Below, one piece after another: positions 46,390 through 57,097 of a DNA stretch of 64,000 bases (positions are counted from its first letter, which is position 1; each line of letters begins with the position of its first letter). This DNA comes from Gammaproteobacteria bacterium (GTDB lineage: Bacteria; Pseudomonadota; Gammaproteobacteria; S012-40). Location: positions 28,221 to 92,220 of the forward strand of contig WFPC01000054.1 of the NCBI GenBank assembly GCA_015487785.1, given 5' to 3'. The notes under the pieces are model-generated. The model did not search any database. It was not told the DNA's origin and saw only the letters and a list, made by a program, of their open reading frames with translations. The translations under genes and the position numbers were made by a program.

Positions 46390-46445
46390 CGCGTCCTGCT
46401 GCACTTCTTCTAGCATGGTGTTTTGCAAAGTGAACCTCGTGTCAA

Positions 46446-46536
46446 TCTGCCAAACCGAAACACCCCGTGACCGGCACGGGGTGTTTGCCCAGGGAATGGG
46501 AAAGACCGTATATTATCAGGTTCGCTGTTTGGCAGA
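46446..46536. repeat. Nested inverted repeats in the yajR-uvrA divergent region
   Basis: Outer arms TCTGCCAAAC (46446-46455) and GTTTGGCAGA (46527-46536) are exact reverse complements 71 bases apart. Inside lies a perfect 12-bp stem, AAACACCCCGTG at 46458-46469 and its complement at 46475-46486, with loop ACCGG. The inner right arm touches the putative uvrA -35. Confidence 0.65.
46485..46514 (+). promoter_or_regulatory. Possible uvrA promoter
   Basis: TTGCCC (46485-46490), 18 bases, TATATT (46509-46514); transcription would start about 24 bases before the uvrA ATG. No LexA box (CTG-N10-CAG) was found. Confidence 0.35.
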
Positions 46537-46543
46537 AACTCAA

Positions 46544-49381
46544 ATGGATACAATTCGCATTCGTGGGGCACGCACCCACAACCTCAAGAACATCGATCTC
46601 GACCTGCCCCGGGACCGCTTGATCGTATTCACCGGCCTGTCCGGCTCCGGAAAGTCATCCCTGGCCTTCGACACCATCTATGCCGAGGGCCAACGGCGCT
46701 ACGTGGAGTCCTTGTCGGCCTACGCCCGCCAGTTCCTCTCGGTGATGGAGAAGCCCGACATCGACCATATCGAGGGCCTCTCGCCGGCCATATCCATCGA
46801 GCAGAAGTCCACCTCGCACAACCCGCGCTCCACCGTCGGCACCATCACCGAGATCTACGACTATCTGCGCCTGCTGTTCGCGCGCATCGGCGAGCCCCAT
46901 TGTCCCGATCACGGCCAGCCACTGGTGGCCCAGACTGTCAGCCAGATGGTGGACCAAGTGCTGGAACTGCCGTCCGAGGGCCGTTATATGCTGCTGGCAC
47001 CGGTGGTCAGCGGCCGCAAAGGTGAGCACTTACAATGCTTGGATGCCTTGCGCAGTCAGGGGTTCATTCGCGCCCGCATCGATGGCGCGGTGGTAGAACT
47101 GGATCCCGTGCCCGAGCTGGACAAGCAGAAAAAACATAGCATCGAGGTGGTGGTGGACCGTTTCAAGATACGCCCCGATCTGAAACAACGCCTGGCGGAA
47201 TCCTTCGAAACCGCCCTGCAACTCAGCGACGGCCTGGCCATAGTCGCCCCCATGGACGGCGGCGAGGACAGGGTCTTTTCCGCCAAGTTCGCCTGCACCC
47301 GCTGTGGTTTCAGTCTCTCCGAGCTGGAACCGCGACTGTTTTCCTTCAACAATCCCCATGGCGCCTGCCCCGCCTGCGATGGCCTGGGCAACAAGGAATT
47401 CTTCGATCCCCAACGGGTGGTCTCCCACCCCGAACTGAGCCTGCGCGAGGGCGCCGTGCGCAACTGGGACCGCCGCAACAGTTTTTACGCCCAACTGCTG
47501 GAATCCCTGGCCGAGCACTATGGTTTCGACCTGGACACACCCTTCCGGGACCTGCCCGGGAAAATTCAGCAAATCGTGCTCTATGGCAGCGGCAAGGAAA
47601 AGATTCGTTTCAGCTACGCCGGCAGCCGCCACGGCACCCGCCCCAAGAGCCATCCCTTCGAGGGTATCATCCCCAACATGCAACGGCGCTACCGGGAAAC
47701 CGACTCCAACATCGTGCGCGAGGAACTGGCCAAATACCTCAGCACCCAGCCCTGCCCCGAGTGCCACGGCAGCCGCCTCAACCGCGCCGCCCGCCATGTG
47801 CTGGTGGCCGGCTACAGCCTGCCGCAAATTACCGCCCTCCCCATCACCGACGCGCGTGATTTCTTCCAACGACTGCGCCTGGAGGGCAAACGCGCCCAGA
47901 TCGGCGAGAAAATCATCAAGGAAATCAACGACCGGCTGAGTTTCCTGGTCAACGTGGGACTGGACTATCTCAACCTCAACCGCAAGGCCGATACGCTCTC
48001 CGGCGGCGAGGCCCAGCGCATCCGCCTGGCCAGCCAGATCGGTGCCGGCCTGGTGGGAGTCATGTATGTGCTCGACGAACCTTCCATCGGGCTACATCAG
48101 CGCGACAACCAGCGCCTGCTCAACACCCTGCACTACTTGCGCGACCTGGGCAATACGGTGATTGTGGTGGAACACGACGAAGACGCCATTCGCCAGGCCG
48201 ACCACGTGGTGGACATCGGGCCTGGCGCCGGAGTACACGGCGGCCACATCGTGGCTCAGGGCAGCCCCACGGACATCGCCAACAACCCGGCCTCACTCAC
48301 CGGTCAGTATCTCAGCGGCAAACAGAAAATCGAGACACCGGCACAGCGTCATCGTCCCGATGAACAGCGCTGGCTGCGCATCGTCGGAGCCCACGGCAAC
48401 AACCTGCAAGACATCACGGTGGCCATCCCCGTGGGCCTGTTCACCTGCGTCACCGGCGTGTCCGGTTCCGGCAAGTCCACCCTGATCAACGACACCCTCT
48501 ACGCCCGTGCCGCCAGTGAACTCAACCGCGCCAGCCGTGAAAGCGCGCCCTGCCGCGCCATCGAGGGCCTGGAGCACTTCGACAAGATCATCGACATCGA
48601 CCAGAGCCCCATCGGCCGCACGCCACGCTCCAATCCCGCCACCTACACCGGCCTGTTCACCCCCATTCGCGAGCTGTTCGCCGGCACGCCCGAGGCCCGC
48701 GCCCGCGGTTACGGCCCCGGCCGCTTCAGTTTCAACGTCAAGGGCGGCCGCTGCGAAGCCTGCCAGGGCGATGGCCTGATCAAGGTGGAAATGCACTTCC
48801 TGGCCGACATCTATGTGCAGTGCGATGTGTGCAAGGGCAAGCGCTACAACCGAGAGACCCTGGATATTCTCTACAAGGGCAAGACTATCCACGAAGTGCT
48901 GGAAATGACGGTGGAAGACGCGCTGGAATTCTTCGACGCCATCCCCGCCATCAAGCGCAAACTGGCCATGCTGGCCGAAGTGGGCCTGGCCTACATCCGC
49001 CTCGGCCAGCCTGCCACCACCCTCTCCGGCGGCGAGGCGCAACGCGTCAAGCTGGCCAAGGAGCTGTCCAAGCGCGACACCGGCAAAACCCTCTACATCC
49101 TCGACGAACCCACCACCGGGCTGCATTTTCACGATGTCAGGCAATTGCTGCATGTACTGCATCGTCTGCGCGATCACGGCAACACGGTGATCGTGATCGA
49201 ACACAATCTGGATGTGATCAAGACCGCCGACTGGGTCGTCGACCTGGGCCCGGAAGGCGGTGCCGGCGGCGGCCATCTGGTGGCCAGCGGCACCCCGGAG
49301 GATGTGGCCGCATGTCCGGACTCCCATACCGGCCGATTTTTGCAGCAGGTACTGAAAAGCCAGGTGCGCGAGGCCGTATGA
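46544..49381 (+). CDS. uvrA: UvrABC excinuclease subunit A
   Basis: Damage-recognition ATPase of nucleotide excision repair. The 945-residue protein matches E. coli (940). The first ABC half has Walker [15 protein letters not shown] near residue 32. The insertion zinc module ([32 protein letters not shown]), signature [16 protein letters not shown], and the second half ([16 protein letters not shown]) follow. It ends with the C-terminal zinc finger [33 protein letters not shown] and [16 protein letters not shown] use the ATG at 46544; longer frames are non-homologous. It is divergent from yajR and converges on the SAM-hydrolase gene. Confidence 0.98.
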   Translation: MDTIRIRGARTHNLKNIDLDLPRDRLIVFTGLSGSGKSSLAFDTIYAEGQRRYVESLSAYARQFLSVMEKPDIDHIEGLSPAISIEQKSTSHNPRSTVGTITEIYDYLRLLFARIGEPHCPDHGQPLVAQTVSQMVDQVLELPSEGRYMLLAPVVSGRKGEHLQCLDALRSQGFIRARIDGAVVELDPVPELDKQKKHSIEVVVDRFKIRPDLKQRLAESFETALQLSDGLAIVAPMDGGEDRVFSAKFACTRCGFSLSELEPRLFSFNNPHGACPACDGLGNKEFFDPQRVVSHPELSLREGAVRNWDRRNSFYAQLLESLAEHYGFDLDTPFRDLPGKIQQIVLYGSGKEKIRFSYAGSRHGTRPKSHPFEGIIPNMQRRYRETDSNIVREELAKYLSTQPCPECHGSRLNRAARHVLVAGYSLPQITALPITDARDFFQRLRLEGKRAQIGEKIIKEINDRLSFLVNVGLDYLNLNRKADTLSGGEAQRIRLASQIGAGLVGVMYVLDEPSIGLHQRDNQRLLNTLHYLRDLGNTVIVVEHDEDAIRQADHVVDIGPGAGVHGGHIVAQGSPTDIANNPASLTGQYLSGKQKIETPAQRHRPDEQRWLRIVGAHGNNLQDITVAIPVGLFTCVTGVSGSGKSTLINDTLYARAASELNRASRESAPCRAIEGLEHFDKIIDIDQSPIGRTPRSNPATYTGLFTPIRELFAGTPEARARGYGPGRFSFNVKGGRCEACQGDGLIKVEMHFLADIYVQCDVCKGKRYNRETLDILYKGKTIHEVLEMTVEDALEFFDAIPAIKRKLAMLAEVGLAYIRLGQPATTLSGGEAQRVKLAKELSKRDTGKTLYILDEPTTGLHFHDVRQLLHVLHRLRDHGNTVIVIEHNLDVIKTADWVVDLGPEGGAGGGHLVASGTPEDVAACPDSHTGRFLQQVLKSQVREAV

Positions 49382-49391
49382 AGCGCCTGAC

Positions 49392-50117
49392 TCAGGCGCG
49401 CGACAGGGCGTCTCCCAAGGCCAGCCCCAACAGGTCCGCCGCGCTGCCCCGGTTCACTGCGATCTCCACCAGGCCCACGCTGTTGGGATACCAGAAGGGC
49501 TGCCCGGGAGACACCTCGGCAAAGGTCCGCGCATAGGCCAGGCGCTGACCAGCCACGCGTACTCGGTCGCTGCAGGACAACGTGCGGGCGCGCAATCCCG
49601 TCATGGCATTGCCGAACTCGTCGATGTAGATGATCTTCGCCAGATCGGCGCCCATGGAAGACTCGAAATGCCGCCATAGCGGTAGCGCCAGCGCCTCGGG
49701 GGCCTCACCACGAGCCAGGCGCGCCGCAACCGGCGCGAACAGGTCGCGACCATGAAAGCTGTTGGACAGATGCTCCGGGCGCCAGTGGATGCGAAAATAC
49801 GCCGCCTCGGCCGCTCGCGCGGCCAGCACATCGAACAGACCGTTGTCCGGCCCCACGAAGTAACGGCTGTCGGCACGCACCACCAAGGCCTCGCGCTCGC
49901 TGCCCACGCCAGGATCCACCACGGCACAAAATACACTACCCGCGGGGAAGCAATCCACATGGGCTGCCAGCAGGTGGGCCGCCAGCAAGGGATCGAAGAC
50001 CGGCGCATCGTGCAACAGGTCGATCACCGGCTGCTCCGGCGCCGCCTCTGCCAGCACCGCCTTCATCTGGCCCACGTAGGGGCCGCGCCAACCGAAGTCG
50101 GTGAACAGAACGATCAC
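49392..50117 (-). CDS. SAM hydroxide adenosyltransferase / S-adenosylmethionine hydrolase (DUF62 family)
   Basis: A 241-residue protein of the SAM-dependent chlorinase/fluorinase fold. Family marks are LFTDFGWRGPYVGQMKAVL, FCAVVDPGVGSERE, YFVGPDNGLFDVL, NSFHGRDLFAPVAARLA and IIYIDEFGNAMTGL. The Asp-Arg-His set of SAM-hydroxide adenosyltransferases is compatible with hydrolysis of SAM to adenosine and methionine; true halogenases are rare. The only reasonable start is GTG at 50117 (VIVLFTDFG), with no obvious Shine-Dalgarno, twelve bases past the T-run of the rplQ terminator. Confidence 0.9.
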   Translation of the reverse strand: MIVLFTDFGWRGPYVGQMKAVLAEAAPEQPVIDLLHDAPVFDPLLAAHLLAAHVDCFPAGSVFCAVVDPGVGSEREALVVRADSRYFVGPDNGLFDVLAARAAEAAYFRIHWRPEHLSNSFHGRDLFAPVAARLARGEAPEALALPLWRHFESSMGADLAKIIYIDEFGNAMTGLRARTLSCSDRVRVAGQRLAYARTFAEVSPGQPFWYPNSVGLVEIAVNRGSAADLLGLALGDALSRA

Positions 50118-50128
50118 GGGATCAAACG

Positions 50129-50153
50129 AAAAAACCGGAGCACCCGGCTCCGG
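50129..50153 (-). terminator. Rho-independent terminator of the ribosomal super-operon
   Basis: On the minus strand CCGGAGC-CGGGT-GCTCCGG (7-bp perfect stem, 5-base loop) is followed directly by six T. It lies 32 bases after the rplQ stop and is the clearest intrinsic terminator in the window. Confidence 0.85.
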
Positions 50154-50184
50154 CTTTGGCTTGCGGCGACCAGGCCAAGACGGC

Positions 50185-50595
50185 TTACTCGGCCGCGGCC
50201 CCCGCGCTGTCGCCACCAGCCTCGCCTGTGGCAGGCATGTCGGCCTCCACGAGCTGTACCAAGGCCATGGGGGCATTGTCACCGGCGCGGTAGCCGCATT
50301 TGAGAATGCGCAGATAACCGCCGGGACGCTGGCGATAACGCGGTCCTATCTCGCTGAACAGCTTGCCCACGATTTCCTTGTCCCGCAAGCGGGCAAAGAC
50401 GATGCGACGATTGGCCACGGTGTCGTTCTTGGCCCGCGTGATCAAGGGCTCCACCACACGGCGCAACTCCTTGGCCTTGGGCAAAGTGGTCTTGATGGTT
50501 TCATGACGCAGCAGCGACACCGACATGTTCTTGAACATGGCCTGGCGATGGCTGCTGTTGCGGCCCAACGGGCGACCTGATTTTCTATGACGCAT
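50185..50595 (-). CDS. rplQ: 50S ribosomal protein L17
   Basis: 136 residues; [46 protein letters not shown] is the L17 signature. The last 17 residues ([16 protein letters not shown]) are an Ala/Gly/Glu tail not present in E. coli L17 (127 residues). It is the final gene of the alpha operon, 35 bases after rpoA, followed by the terminator at 50129-50153. Confidence 0.98.
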   Translation of the reverse strand: MRHRKSGRPLGRNSSHRQAMFKNMSVSLLRHETIKTTLPKAKELRRVVEPLITRAKNDTVANRRIVFARLRDKEIVGKLFSEIGPRYRQRPGGYLRILKCGYRAGDNAPMALVQLVEADMPATGEAGGDSAGAAAE

Positions 50596-50630
50596 TTTCG
50601 TTGCTTCCCAAGTCTAGTTCTGCTCGCACA

Positions 50631-51620
50631 TCAAGCAGATTCTTTGTCTTTCAACTGTGGCGGCGGCCAGTTCTCCAGGCGCACACCCAGGGACAGCCCC
50701 TTGGAGGCCAGCACGTCCTTGATCTCGGTGAGCGATTTCTTGCCCAGGTTGGGCGTCTTCAGCAGCTCCACCTCGGTGCGCTGAATCAGGTCGCCGATGT
50801 AGTAGATGTTCTCCGCCTTCAGGCAATTGGCCGAACGCACGGTCAGCTCCAGGTCGTCCACCGGGCGCAACAGGATCGGATCCACACTGGGCTCCTCAGC
50901 CTTGGGTTCCTCTTGCGCCTTGCCCTTGAGATCGATGAAATGGGTGAGCTGCTCCTGCAGGATGGTGGCCGCAGCACGAATGGCCTCCTCCGGCTCGATG
51001 GTGCCATTGGTCTCCAGCTCGATGATCAGTTTGTCCAGATCGGTACGCTGATCCACCCGCGCGCTCTCGACGCTGTAGGCCACGCGCTTGACGGGGCTGT
51101 AGGTGGCATCGAGCTGCAACACCCCAATGGCGCGATCTTCGTCACCCTGGCGGTTGCTGGACAGTTCATAACCTCGCCCCATTGCCACCTTGAGCTTCAT
51201 GTTCAACTCGCCGGCCTTGGTGAGATTGGCGATAACATGTTCCGGATTGACGATTTCCACATCATGATCCAGTTCGATGTCGCCGGCAGTCACCGGACCC
51301 GGCCCCTTCTTGCTCAGGCTCAAAGTGGCCTCGGTGCGCGCGTGCATCTTGATGGCCAGCTCCTTGAGGTTGAGCAGAATCTCGACCACGTCTTCCTGCA
51401 CACCCTCGATGGTGCTGTATTCATGCAGCACGCCCTCGATCTCCACCTCGGTCACCGCGCTGCCCGGCATGGAGGACAGCAGAATCCGGCGCAAGGCATT
51501 GCCCAAGGTGTGACCGAAACCACGCTCCAGGGGCTCCAGCGTCACCTTTGCGCGCGTATCCGAGATTTTCTTCACGTCGACCAGACGTGGCTTGAGTAAT
51601 TCTCCTAATGCGCCTTGCAT
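50631..51620 (-). CDS. rpoA: RNA polymerase alpha subunit
   Basis: 329 residues, identical in length to E. coli RpoA. The N-terminal dimerisation domain reads [37 protein letters not shown]. An acidic linker ([14 protein letters not shown]) and the C-terminal domain follow, with DNA- and activator-contacting helices ([47 protein letters not shown]). It lies between rpsD and rplQ, as in the alpha operon. Confidence 0.99.
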   Translation of the reverse strand: MQGALGELLKPRLVDVKKISDTRAKVTLEPLERGFGHTLGNALRRILLSSMPGSAVTEVEIEGVLHEYSTIEGVQEDVVEILLNLKELAIKMHARTEATLSLSKKGPGPVTAGDIELDHDVEIVNPEHVIANLTKAGELNMKLKVAMGRGYELSSNRQGDEDRAIGVLQLDATYSPVKRVAYSVESARVDQRTDLDKLIIELETNGTIEPEEAIRAAATILQEQLTHFIDLKGKAQEEPKAEEPSVDPILLRPVDDLELTVRSANCLKAENIYYIGDLIQRTEVELLKTPNLGKKSLTEIKDVLASKGLSLGVRLENWPPPQLKDKESA

Positions 51621-51643
51621 GAATGTCCTCTTCCCGTCAGCTA

Positions 51644-52270
51644 TTACTTGGAATACAGTTCTACGATGAGCTGCTCATTGATGTCGGCGGGCAGATCGCT
51701 GCGATCCGGCACGCTCTTGAACACGCCTTCCAGCTTGTTCGCATCCACCGTGATCCACTCGCTGGTGCCACGCTGCTGCTGGGCCTCGACGCTGCTCTTG
51801 ATGCGCGCCTGCTGCTTGGCCCGTTCGTGCACGGCGATCACATCCTCCGGCTGCACCTGGTAGGACGGAATGGTCACCGTACGCCCGTTGACGGTAATGG
51901 CCTTGTGACGCACCAGTTGCCGCGCCTCGGCGCGGGAAGAACCAAAGCCCATGCGGTAGACCACGTTGTCCAGACGACTCTCCAGCAGTTGCAGCAGGTT
52001 TTCGCCGGTGGAACCCTTGCGCCGGTCGGCCTCCTTGTAATAGAGACGAAACTGCTTCTCCAGCACCCCGTAGATACGGCGAACCTTTTGTTTCTCGCGC
52101 AACTGGGTCGCATAATCCGACAGCCGGGTACGCCGTTGCCCATGCTGGCCCGGCGGGAAAGGTCGTTTTTCGAAAGCACACTTGCTGGTGAAGCACTTTT
52201 CACCCTTCAGGAACAGCTTCTCTCCTTCACGCCGGCACAAGCGGCACTTGGAACCTATATATCTCGCCAC
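51644..52270 (-). CDS. rpsD: 30S ribosomal protein S4
   Basis: 208 residues. It begins [23 protein letters not shown] with the CxxC zinc-type N-terminus and has the S4 RNA-binding domain [32 protein letters not shown]4 is a primary 16S rRNA binder and, in E. coli, the translational repressor of the alpha operon. It follows rpsK by 15 bases. Confidence 0.99.
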   Translation of the reverse strand: MARYIGSKCRLCRREGEKLFLKGEKCFTSKCAFEKRPFPPGQHGQRRTRLSDYATQLREKQKVRRIYGVLEKQFRLYYKEADRRKGSTGENLLQLLESRLDNVVYRMGFGSSRAEARQLVRHKAITVNGRTVTIPSYQVQPEDVIAVHERAKQQARIKSSVEAQQQRGTSEWITVDANKLEGVFKSVPDRSDLPADINEQLIVELYSK

Positions 52271-52285
52271 GTTCGTTCTCCCGGC

Positions 52286-52675
52286 TCAGACTCTGCGTTT
52301 CTTGGGCGGACGACAACCATTGTGCGGAATGGGCGTCACGTCGGTGATGGTGTTGATCTTGAAGCCAACGGCATTGAGCGCCCGCACGGCGGACTCACGT
52401 CCCGGGCCTGGCCCCTTGACCATCACATCCACATTCTTCACCCCGAATTCCTGGGCCGCGCGCGCGGCGCGCTCGGAGGCCACCTGGGCCGCAAACGGCG
52501 TACTCTTGCGCGAGCCACGGAAACCGGATCCTCCGGCCGTCGCCCACGCCAGGGTATTGCCCTGGCGATCGGTTATGGTGATGATGGTGTTGTTGAACGA
52601 TGCGTGGATATGTGCCACGGCATCGGAAACATTCTTCTTGACGCGCTTGCGGGCGCGTGTCGTTGCTTTGGCCAT
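52286..52675 (-). CDS. rpsK: 30S ribosomal protein S11
   Basis: 129 residues, as in E. coli. Key segments are [47 protein letters not shown] and the C-terminal [11 protein letters not shown]. It sits on the platform near the 16S 3' end. Alpha-operon position between rpsM and rpsD. Confidence 0.99.
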   Translation of the reverse strand: MAKATTRARKRVKKNVSDAVAHIHASFNNTIITITDRQGNTLAWATAGGSGFRGSRKSTPFAAQVASERAARAAQEFGVKNVDVMVKGPGPGRESAVRALNAVGFKINTITDVTPIPHNGCRPPKKRRV

Positions 52676-52691
52676 GCTCTCTACCTATTGC

Positions 52692-53048
52692 TTATTTCTT
52701 AACGAGGCGGCGCGGCCCCTTGCGGGTGCGCGCATTGGTGCGGGTGCGCTGCCCTCGCAGCGGCAGGCCTCGACGATGGCGAATGCCTCGGTAACAACCG
52801 AGATCCATCAAGCGCTTGATATTCATGGAAACTTCGCGGCGCAAATCGCCTTCCACGGTATATTTGCCCACGGCCGCACGCAGCGCTTCCAGCTTGTTTT
52901 CGGGAAGGTCGATGATTTTCTCCGTGGGCTCGACGCCCGCCTCGGCGCAAATCGCCTGGGCACGGGTCCGGCCGATACCATAGATATAGGTTAATGCGAT
53001 GACCGCATGTTTTCTGTCTGGAATGTTTATTCCGGCAATACGCGCCAT
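52692..53048 (-). CDS. rpsM: 30S ribosomal protein S13
   Basis: 118 residues. [38 protein letters not shown] and the basic tail [16 protein letters not shown] are diagnostic. The ATG at 53048 with AGGAG ten bases upstream is used; a GTG two codons earlier is closer to the AGGAG, but S13 begins at MARIAG. First gene of the alpha operon, preceded by its own promoter. Confidence 0.99.
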   Translation of the reverse strand: MARIAGINIPDRKHAVIALTYIYGIGRTRAQAICAEAGVEPTEKIIDLPENKLEALRAAVGKYTVEGDLRREVSMNIKRLMDLGCYRGIRHRRGLPLRGQRTRTNARTRKGPRRLVKK

Positions 53049-53068
53049 TACCACTGTTCTCCTGCTAC

Positions 53069-53082
53069 CCGGCGTTAGCCGG
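53069..53082 (-). promoter_or_regulatory. Leader hairpin of the alpha operon
   Basis: CCGGC-TAAC-GCCGG stem-loop sits between the predicted transcription start (about 53079) and the rpsM ribosome-binding site. In E. coli the rpsM leader folds into the S4-binding pseudoknot. Only the stem is visible here. Confidence 0.4.
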
Positions 53083-53085
53083 CGA

Positions 53086-53114
53086 ATTCTACTCTCAAAA
53101 GCATACTAACTCAA
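53086..53114 (-). promoter_or_regulatory. Internal promoter of the alpha operon (upstream of rpsM)
   Basis: On the minus strand TTGAGT (53114-53109), 17 bases, TAGAAT (53091-53086): 4/6 and 5/6 with optimal spacing, in the 74-base rpmJ-rpsM gap, where the E. coli alpha promoter lies. Confidence 0.6.
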
Positions 53115-53122
53115 GACCTTGA

Positions 53123-53236
53123 TCAACCTTGCCGCTGCTTGTGGCGGGCTTCCTTGCAGATCACACGGATTACGCCCCTGCGCTTCACGATCCGGCAGTT
53201 CCTGCACATTTTCTTTACCGAAGCTCTAACTTTCAT
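53123..53236 (-). CDS. rpmJ: 50S ribosomal protein L36
   Basis: A 37-residue protein read directly from the sequence: [20 protein letters not shown], then [17 protein letters not shown]. It keeps the zinc ligands Cys11, Cys14, Cys27 and His32, so it is the C+ (zinc) form. AGGAG lies nine bases upstream. It follows secY by 21 bases and ends the spc operon. Confidence 0.97.
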   Translation of the reverse strand: MKVRASVKKMCRNCRIVKRRGVIRVICKEARHKQRQG

Positions 53237-53257
53237 GCCCAACTCCTAACGCAATAC

Positions 53258-54616
53258 TTATCGAATCATTCCGCTTCCACGGCCATGGGACTTCAGATTG
53301 GCCTTTTTCATGATGCCCTCGTACTGATGCGACATCATGTGGGCCTGCACCTGCGCCATGAAATCCATTACCACGACCACCACGATCAACAGCGAGGTGC
53401 CACCAAAATAGAAAGGCACGCTCCAGTACAGGATCAAGAACTCCGGCAACAAACATACCGCGGTGATGTAGAGCGCACCCACCAGAGTCAGCCGCGACAT
53501 GATCTTGTCAATGTACTTAGCCGTCTGTTCGCCTGGCCGCACCCCGGGAATAAAGGCCCCGGAACGTTTCAGGTTGTCCGCCGTGTCCTTGGGGTTGAAC
53601 ACCAGGGCGGTGTAGAAAAAACAGAAAAAGATGATCGCCACCGCATACAACAGCACATACAGTGGCTGACCGGGCGACAGGGTGGACGCCAGATCCTTCA
53701 GCCATTCCATGCTCTCGTTGCCACTACCGAACCACCCCCCCAGGGTAGCCGGGAAGAGGATGATGCTGGAAGCGAAAATGGGCGGAATGACCCCCGCCAT
53801 GTTCACCTTCAGCGGCAGGTGGCTGCTGCCGCCGGCATACAGCCGGTTACCCTGCTGGCGCTTGGCATAGTTCACCGTGATGCGCCGTTGTCCCCGTTCG
53901 ATGAACACCACGAAAAAGGTCACCGCCAGCGCCAGCACGAACAGGAACAGAATCGCGAACCAGCTCAATTCGCCGGTACGACCCAGTTCCATGGTGCCGC
54001 CCACGGCCGATGGCAGCCCCGCCACGATACCGGCGAAGATGATGATCGATATACCGTTGCCGATGCCCCGCTCGGTCACCTGTTCACCCAGCCACATCAG
54101 GAACATGGTGCCGCAAACCAGTGTCACCACCGCAGTCAGCATGAAGATCGGGCCGGGGTCCACCACCACGGACACATTGCCGATGCGCTGCTGTTGCAGG
54201 GCGATGGCCACACCCAGGGACTGGAAGGTCGCCAATACCAGGGTCAGATAGCGGGTGTACTGGGTGATCTTGCGCCGCCCGGCCTCGCCCTCTTTCTTGA
54301 GTTGCTCCAGCTTGGGCACCACCGCTGCCAGCAACTGTACGATGATGGAGGCCGAGATATAGGGCATCACGCCCAGGGCGAACACCGACAGACGACCCAG
54401 GGCGCCCCCGGAAAACATGTTGAACATGTCCAGGATAGTGCCCCGCTGCTGCTCGAACAGGCCGGCCAGCGCTTCCGGATCGATACCTGGAACGGGAATG
54501 TGCGCCCCGATGCGAAACACGATCATCGCACCGATGACGAACAGGATCCGCTGCCGCAGTTCGCTCAGACCGCCGCTACCCACGGCCCCAGCCATTGCCG
54601 AACGCGACCTGGCCAC
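53258..54616 (-). CDS. secY: Protein translocase subunit SecY
   Basis: 452 residues with ten membrane helices, the channel of the Sec translocon. Family landmarks are [92 protein letters not shown] and the C-terminal HGRGSGMIR. The start is a GTG at 54616, three bases after the rplO stop, giving the same N-terminal length as E. coli. An ATG at 54595 would be shorter. Confidence 0.98.
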   Translation of the reverse strand: MARSRSAMAGAVGSGGLSELRQRILFVIGAMIVFRIGAHIPVPGIDPEALAGLFEQQRGTILDMFNMFSGGALGRLSVFALGVMPYISASIIVQLLAAVVPKLEQLKKEGEAGRRKITQYTRYLTLVLATFQSLGVAIALQQQRIGNVSVVVDPGPIFMLTAVVTLVCGTMFLMWLGEQVTERGIGNGISIIIFAGIVAGLPSAVGGTMELGRTGELSWFAILFLFVLALAVTFFVVFIERGQRRITVNYAKRQQGNRLYAGGSSHLPLKVNMAGVIPPIFASSIILFPATLGGWFGSGNESMEWLKDLASTLSPGQPLYVLLYAVAIIFFCFFYTALVFNPKDTADNLKRSGAFIPGVRPGEQTAKYIDKIMSRLTLVGALYITAVCLLPEFLILYWSVPFYFGGTSLLIVVVVVMDFMAQVQAHMMSHQYEGIMKKANLKSHGRGSGMIR

Positions 54617-54619
54617 GCC

Positions 54620-55054
54620 TTAGGCTTCCACTTTGCCGCCGGCGGCCTCGATAGCCGCCTTGGCGCCCGGCGTCACAGCCAGGCCCTTGACCGTCACGGC
54701 ACGCACGATTTCACCGGATGCGATGACCTTGGCCCGCTTGATGGACTTGCCAACGATGTTGCTCTTGATCAGCGCTTCGAGATCCACCACGTCACCTTCC
54801 ACCTTGGCCAGTTCGTGCAGGCGTACCTCGGCGCTGTAACGCTTGCTGCGGGACACGAAACCCACCTTGGGCAGACGACGCTGCAGGGGCTGTTGCCCGC
54901 CTTCGAAACCGGCCGGCACCTTGCCACCGGAACGGGACTTCAAGCCCTTGTGGCCACGACCGCAGGTCTTGCCCAGGCCGGAGCCCATGCCCCGCCCCAC
55001 TCGCTTGCGGGAAGGCCGGGAACCCGGGGCAGGTTTCAAATCGTTCAGACGCAT
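54620..55054 (-). CDS. rplO: 50S ribosomal protein L15
   Basis: 144 residues, the E. coli length. [44 protein letters not shown] is the glycine/basic L15 N-terminus, with a globular C-terminus ending [15 protein letters not shown]. It is separated by one base from rpmD and by three from secY. Confidence 0.99.
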   Translation of the reverse strand: MRLNDLKPAPGSRPSRKRVGRGMGSGLGKTCGRGHKGLKSRSGGKVPAGFEGGQQPLQRRLPKVGFVSRSKRYSAEVRLHELAKVEGDVVDLEALIKSNIVGKSIKRAKVIASGEIVRAVTVKGLAVTPGAKAAIEAAGGKVEA

Positions 55055-55055
55055 C

Positions 55056-55244
55056 TCAGCCCTCCTCCACTTGCAGCATGTAGTTGATCTTGTTGATCAT
55101 ACCGCGATTTTCCGGGGTATCGACCACTTCCACGGTCTGGTGCATGCGACGCAGTCCCAGGCCACTGACACAGGCACGATGGGAGGCCAGGCGTCCAATG
55201 GGGCTGCGCACCAGGGTTACTTTCAGTGTCTTGTTCTGGCTCAT
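55056..55244 (-). CDS. rpmD: 50S ribosomal protein L30
   Basis: 62 residues. [55 protein letters not shown] is the L30 pattern. I start at the ATG at 55244 (MSQNKTLK), five bases after the rpsE stop; the longer frame extends antisense-free into rpsE without homology. Confidence 0.98.
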   Translation of the reverse strand: MSQNKTLKVTLVRSPIGRLASHRACVSGLGLRRMHQTVEVVDTPENRGMINKINYMLQVEEG

Positions 55245-55249
55245 GTCGA

Positions 55250-55753
55250 TCAATCCAGTATTTCTTCCACGCTCTTGCCACGCTTGGCCGCGACTTCCTC
55301 GGCGGAATTCATCTCGGCCAGACCCTTGACCGTGGCACGCACCACGTTGACCGGGTTGTTGGAGCCAATGCACTTGGCCAGCACGTTGTGTACTCCGGCC
55401 ACTTCCAGCACTGCGCGCATGGCGCCGCCGGCGATGATACCGGTACCGTCGGAGGCCGGCATCATGAACACCTTGGCCGCGCCGTGGGTAGCGGTCACCG
55501 GGTATTGCAGGGTGGCGTCCTTGAGCTTCACCTTGACCATGTTCTTGCGCGCCTTTTCCATTGCCTTCTGGATCGCAACGGGTACCTCACGCGCCTTGCC
55601 GGTACCGAAACCAACCCGGCCCTTGCCATCGCCAACCACGGTCAGGGCAGAAAAGCCGAATACCCGGCCACCCTTGACCACCTTGGCCACGCGATTGACC
55701 GTTACCAGCTTTTCCAGCAAGTCTTCATTTGATGCTGCGTCGAAATTAGCCAT
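55250..55753 (-). CDS. rpsE: 30S ribosomal protein S5
   Basis: 167 residues, the E. coli length. It has the N-terminal double-stranded-RNA-binding-like domain ([47 protein letters not shown]), then [35 protein letters not shown]. Spc operon between rplR and rpmD. Confidence 0.99.
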   Translation of the reverse strand: MANFDAASNEDLLEKLVTVNRVAKVVKGGRVFGFSALTVVGDGKGRVGFGTGKAREVPVAIQKAMEKARKNMVKVKLKDATLQYPVTATHGAAKVFMMPASDGTGIIAGGAMRAVLEVAGVHNVLAKCIGSNNPVNVVRATVKGLAEMNSAEEVAAKRGKSVEEILD

Positions 55754-55768
55754 GATTCACCTTAATGA

Positions 55769-56122
55769 TTACAGTTCCAAGCCGGCTTCACGCGCAGCAT
55801 CGGCCAATGCCTTGACGCGGCCGTGGTACTTGAAGCCCGAGCGATCGAAAGCGACCTTGCTCACCCCCTTCTCCTTGGCGCGCTCGGCCACCAGTTTGCC
55901 CACCAAGGCCGCCGCTTCGATATTACCCGTACTCTTCAGGGACTCGCGCACGGAAGGCTCCACGGTGGAGGCAGAGGCAATGACCTTGCCTCCGTCGGCC
56001 GCGATGACCTGCGCATAGGTGTGCCGCGGTGTGCGATTGACGCACAGGCGCGTGACACCGAGTTCCTTGATCTTCGCCCGGGTCTTCTTGGCCCGGCGCT
56101 GACGAGCTGCTTTTTTATCCAT
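55769..56122 (-). CDS. rplR: 50S ribosomal protein L18
   Basis: 117 residues, the E. coli length. [55 protein letters not shown] and the C-terminal [27 protein letters not shown] are diagnostic of this 5S rRNA binder. Confidence 0.99.
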   Translation of the reverse strand: MDKKAARQRRAKKTRAKIKELGVTRLCVNRTPRHTYAQVIAADGGKVIASASTVEPSVRESLKSTGNIEAAALVGKLVAERAKEKGVSKVAFDRSGFKYHGRVKALADAAREAGLEL

Positions 56123-56133
56123 GATTCCCGCCT

Positions 56134-56667
56134 TTACTTCTTCTTGGCTTCTTTGCGCACGACATGCTCGTCGGCATAACGCACACCCTTGCCCTTGTAG
56201 GGCTCCGGCGGACGATAGGCCCGAATGTCGGCGGCAACCTGGCCAACCAACTGCTTGTCCATGCCCTTGATGACGATTTCGGTCTGACTGGGCGTTTCAA
56301 TGCTCACTCCTTCCGGCACGGCGAATTCCACCGGATGGGAGAAACCCAGCGTCAGGTTGAGCACCTTGCCCTGTGCCTGGGCGCGATAACCCACGCCCAC
56401 CAGTTGCAGGCGCTTTTCGAAACCCTTGGAGACACCGGTAACCATGTTGTCGGCCAGCGCGCGCGTGGTGCCGGTCAGGGCCATGGCACTCTTGCCTTCC
56501 ACGCGGGGCGCAAACTTCAGCACATTGTCCTCGAACACTCCTTCCACGTCACCATGGATGTCCAGCGTCATCTGACCCTTGGGCCCCTTGACGGAAAGGG
56601 TCTGCCCTTCCAGCTTCACCTCGACCCCGGAAGGCACGCTCACTGGTTTCTTTGCAATACGCGACAT
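56134..56667 (-). CDS. rplF: 50S ribosomal protein L6
   Basis: 177 residues. [33 protein letters not shown] and the C-terminal [29 protein letters not shown] are the L6 signatures. Spc operon position between rpsH and rplR. Confidence 0.99.
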   Translation of the reverse strand: MSRIAKKPVSVPSGVEVKLEGQTLSVKGPKGQMTLDIHGDVEGVFEDNVLKFAPRVEGKSAMALTGTTRALADNMVTGVSKGFEKRLQLVGVGYRAQAQGKVLNLTLGFSHPVEFAVPEGVSIETPSQTEIVIKGMDKQLVGQVAADIRAYRPPEPYKGKGVRYADEHVVRKEAKKK

Positions 56668-56679
56668 GGCTGGCTCCTC

Positions 56680-57069
56680 TTACGCGACGTAGCAGATCAC
56701 TTCGCCGCCGATACCCGCCTTGCGGGCGGCGCGATCGGTCATAATGCCGGACGAGGTGGACACCACGGCAATACCCAGACCACCGCGCACCTTGGGCAGT
56801 TCCTCGGCACCCTTGTAGATGCGCAGCCCCGGGCGACTCACCCGCTTCAACTCGGCGATCACCGGCTTGCCATCGTAGTACTTCAGCTTGATGGTCAAGG
56901 TGGGCTTGCCGTCCTGCTCCGACTCCACGGCATCCAGGATATAGCCTTCGTCCTTGAGCAACTTGGCAATCGCCCGTTTAATCTTTGAAGCCGGCATACT
57001 GACTTCGGCCTTGTCCGCGGCATGCGCATTGCGAATGCGCGTTAGCATGTCCGCGATCGGATCTGACAT
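56680..57069 (-). CDS. rpsH: 30S ribosomal protein S8
   Basis: 129 residues. It begins [44 protein letters not shown] and ends [22 protein letters not shown]. The ATG at 57069 is used rather than the GTG two codons earlier, since S8 begins MSDPI or MSMQDPI. In E. coli S8 represses the spc operon by binding at rplE. Confidence 0.98.
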   Translation of the reverse strand: MSDPIADMLTRIRNAHAADKAEVSMPASKIKRAIAKLLKDEGYILDAVESEQDGKPTLTIKLKYYDGKPVIAELKRVSRPGLRIYKGAEELPKVRGGLGIAVVSTSSGIMTDRAARKAGIGGEVICYVA

Positions 57070-57097
57070 AGACACAGCGTCTACCCCCTAAATTCTC

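Noticed and set aside
46500..46543. LexA box before uvrA
   Set aside because: CTG and CAG occur (46525 and 46533) but only five bases apart; no CTG-N10-CAG is present.
49392..50117. Fluorinase or chlorinase
   Set aside because: The fold is shared, but most members hydrolyse SAM with water and nothing in the neighbourhood suggests halometabolite synthesis.
53129..55087. Plus-strand open frame of 652 codons
   Set aside because: Antisense to rpmJ, secY and rplO, all unmistakable genes; composition is an antisense artefact (His/Gln-rich).
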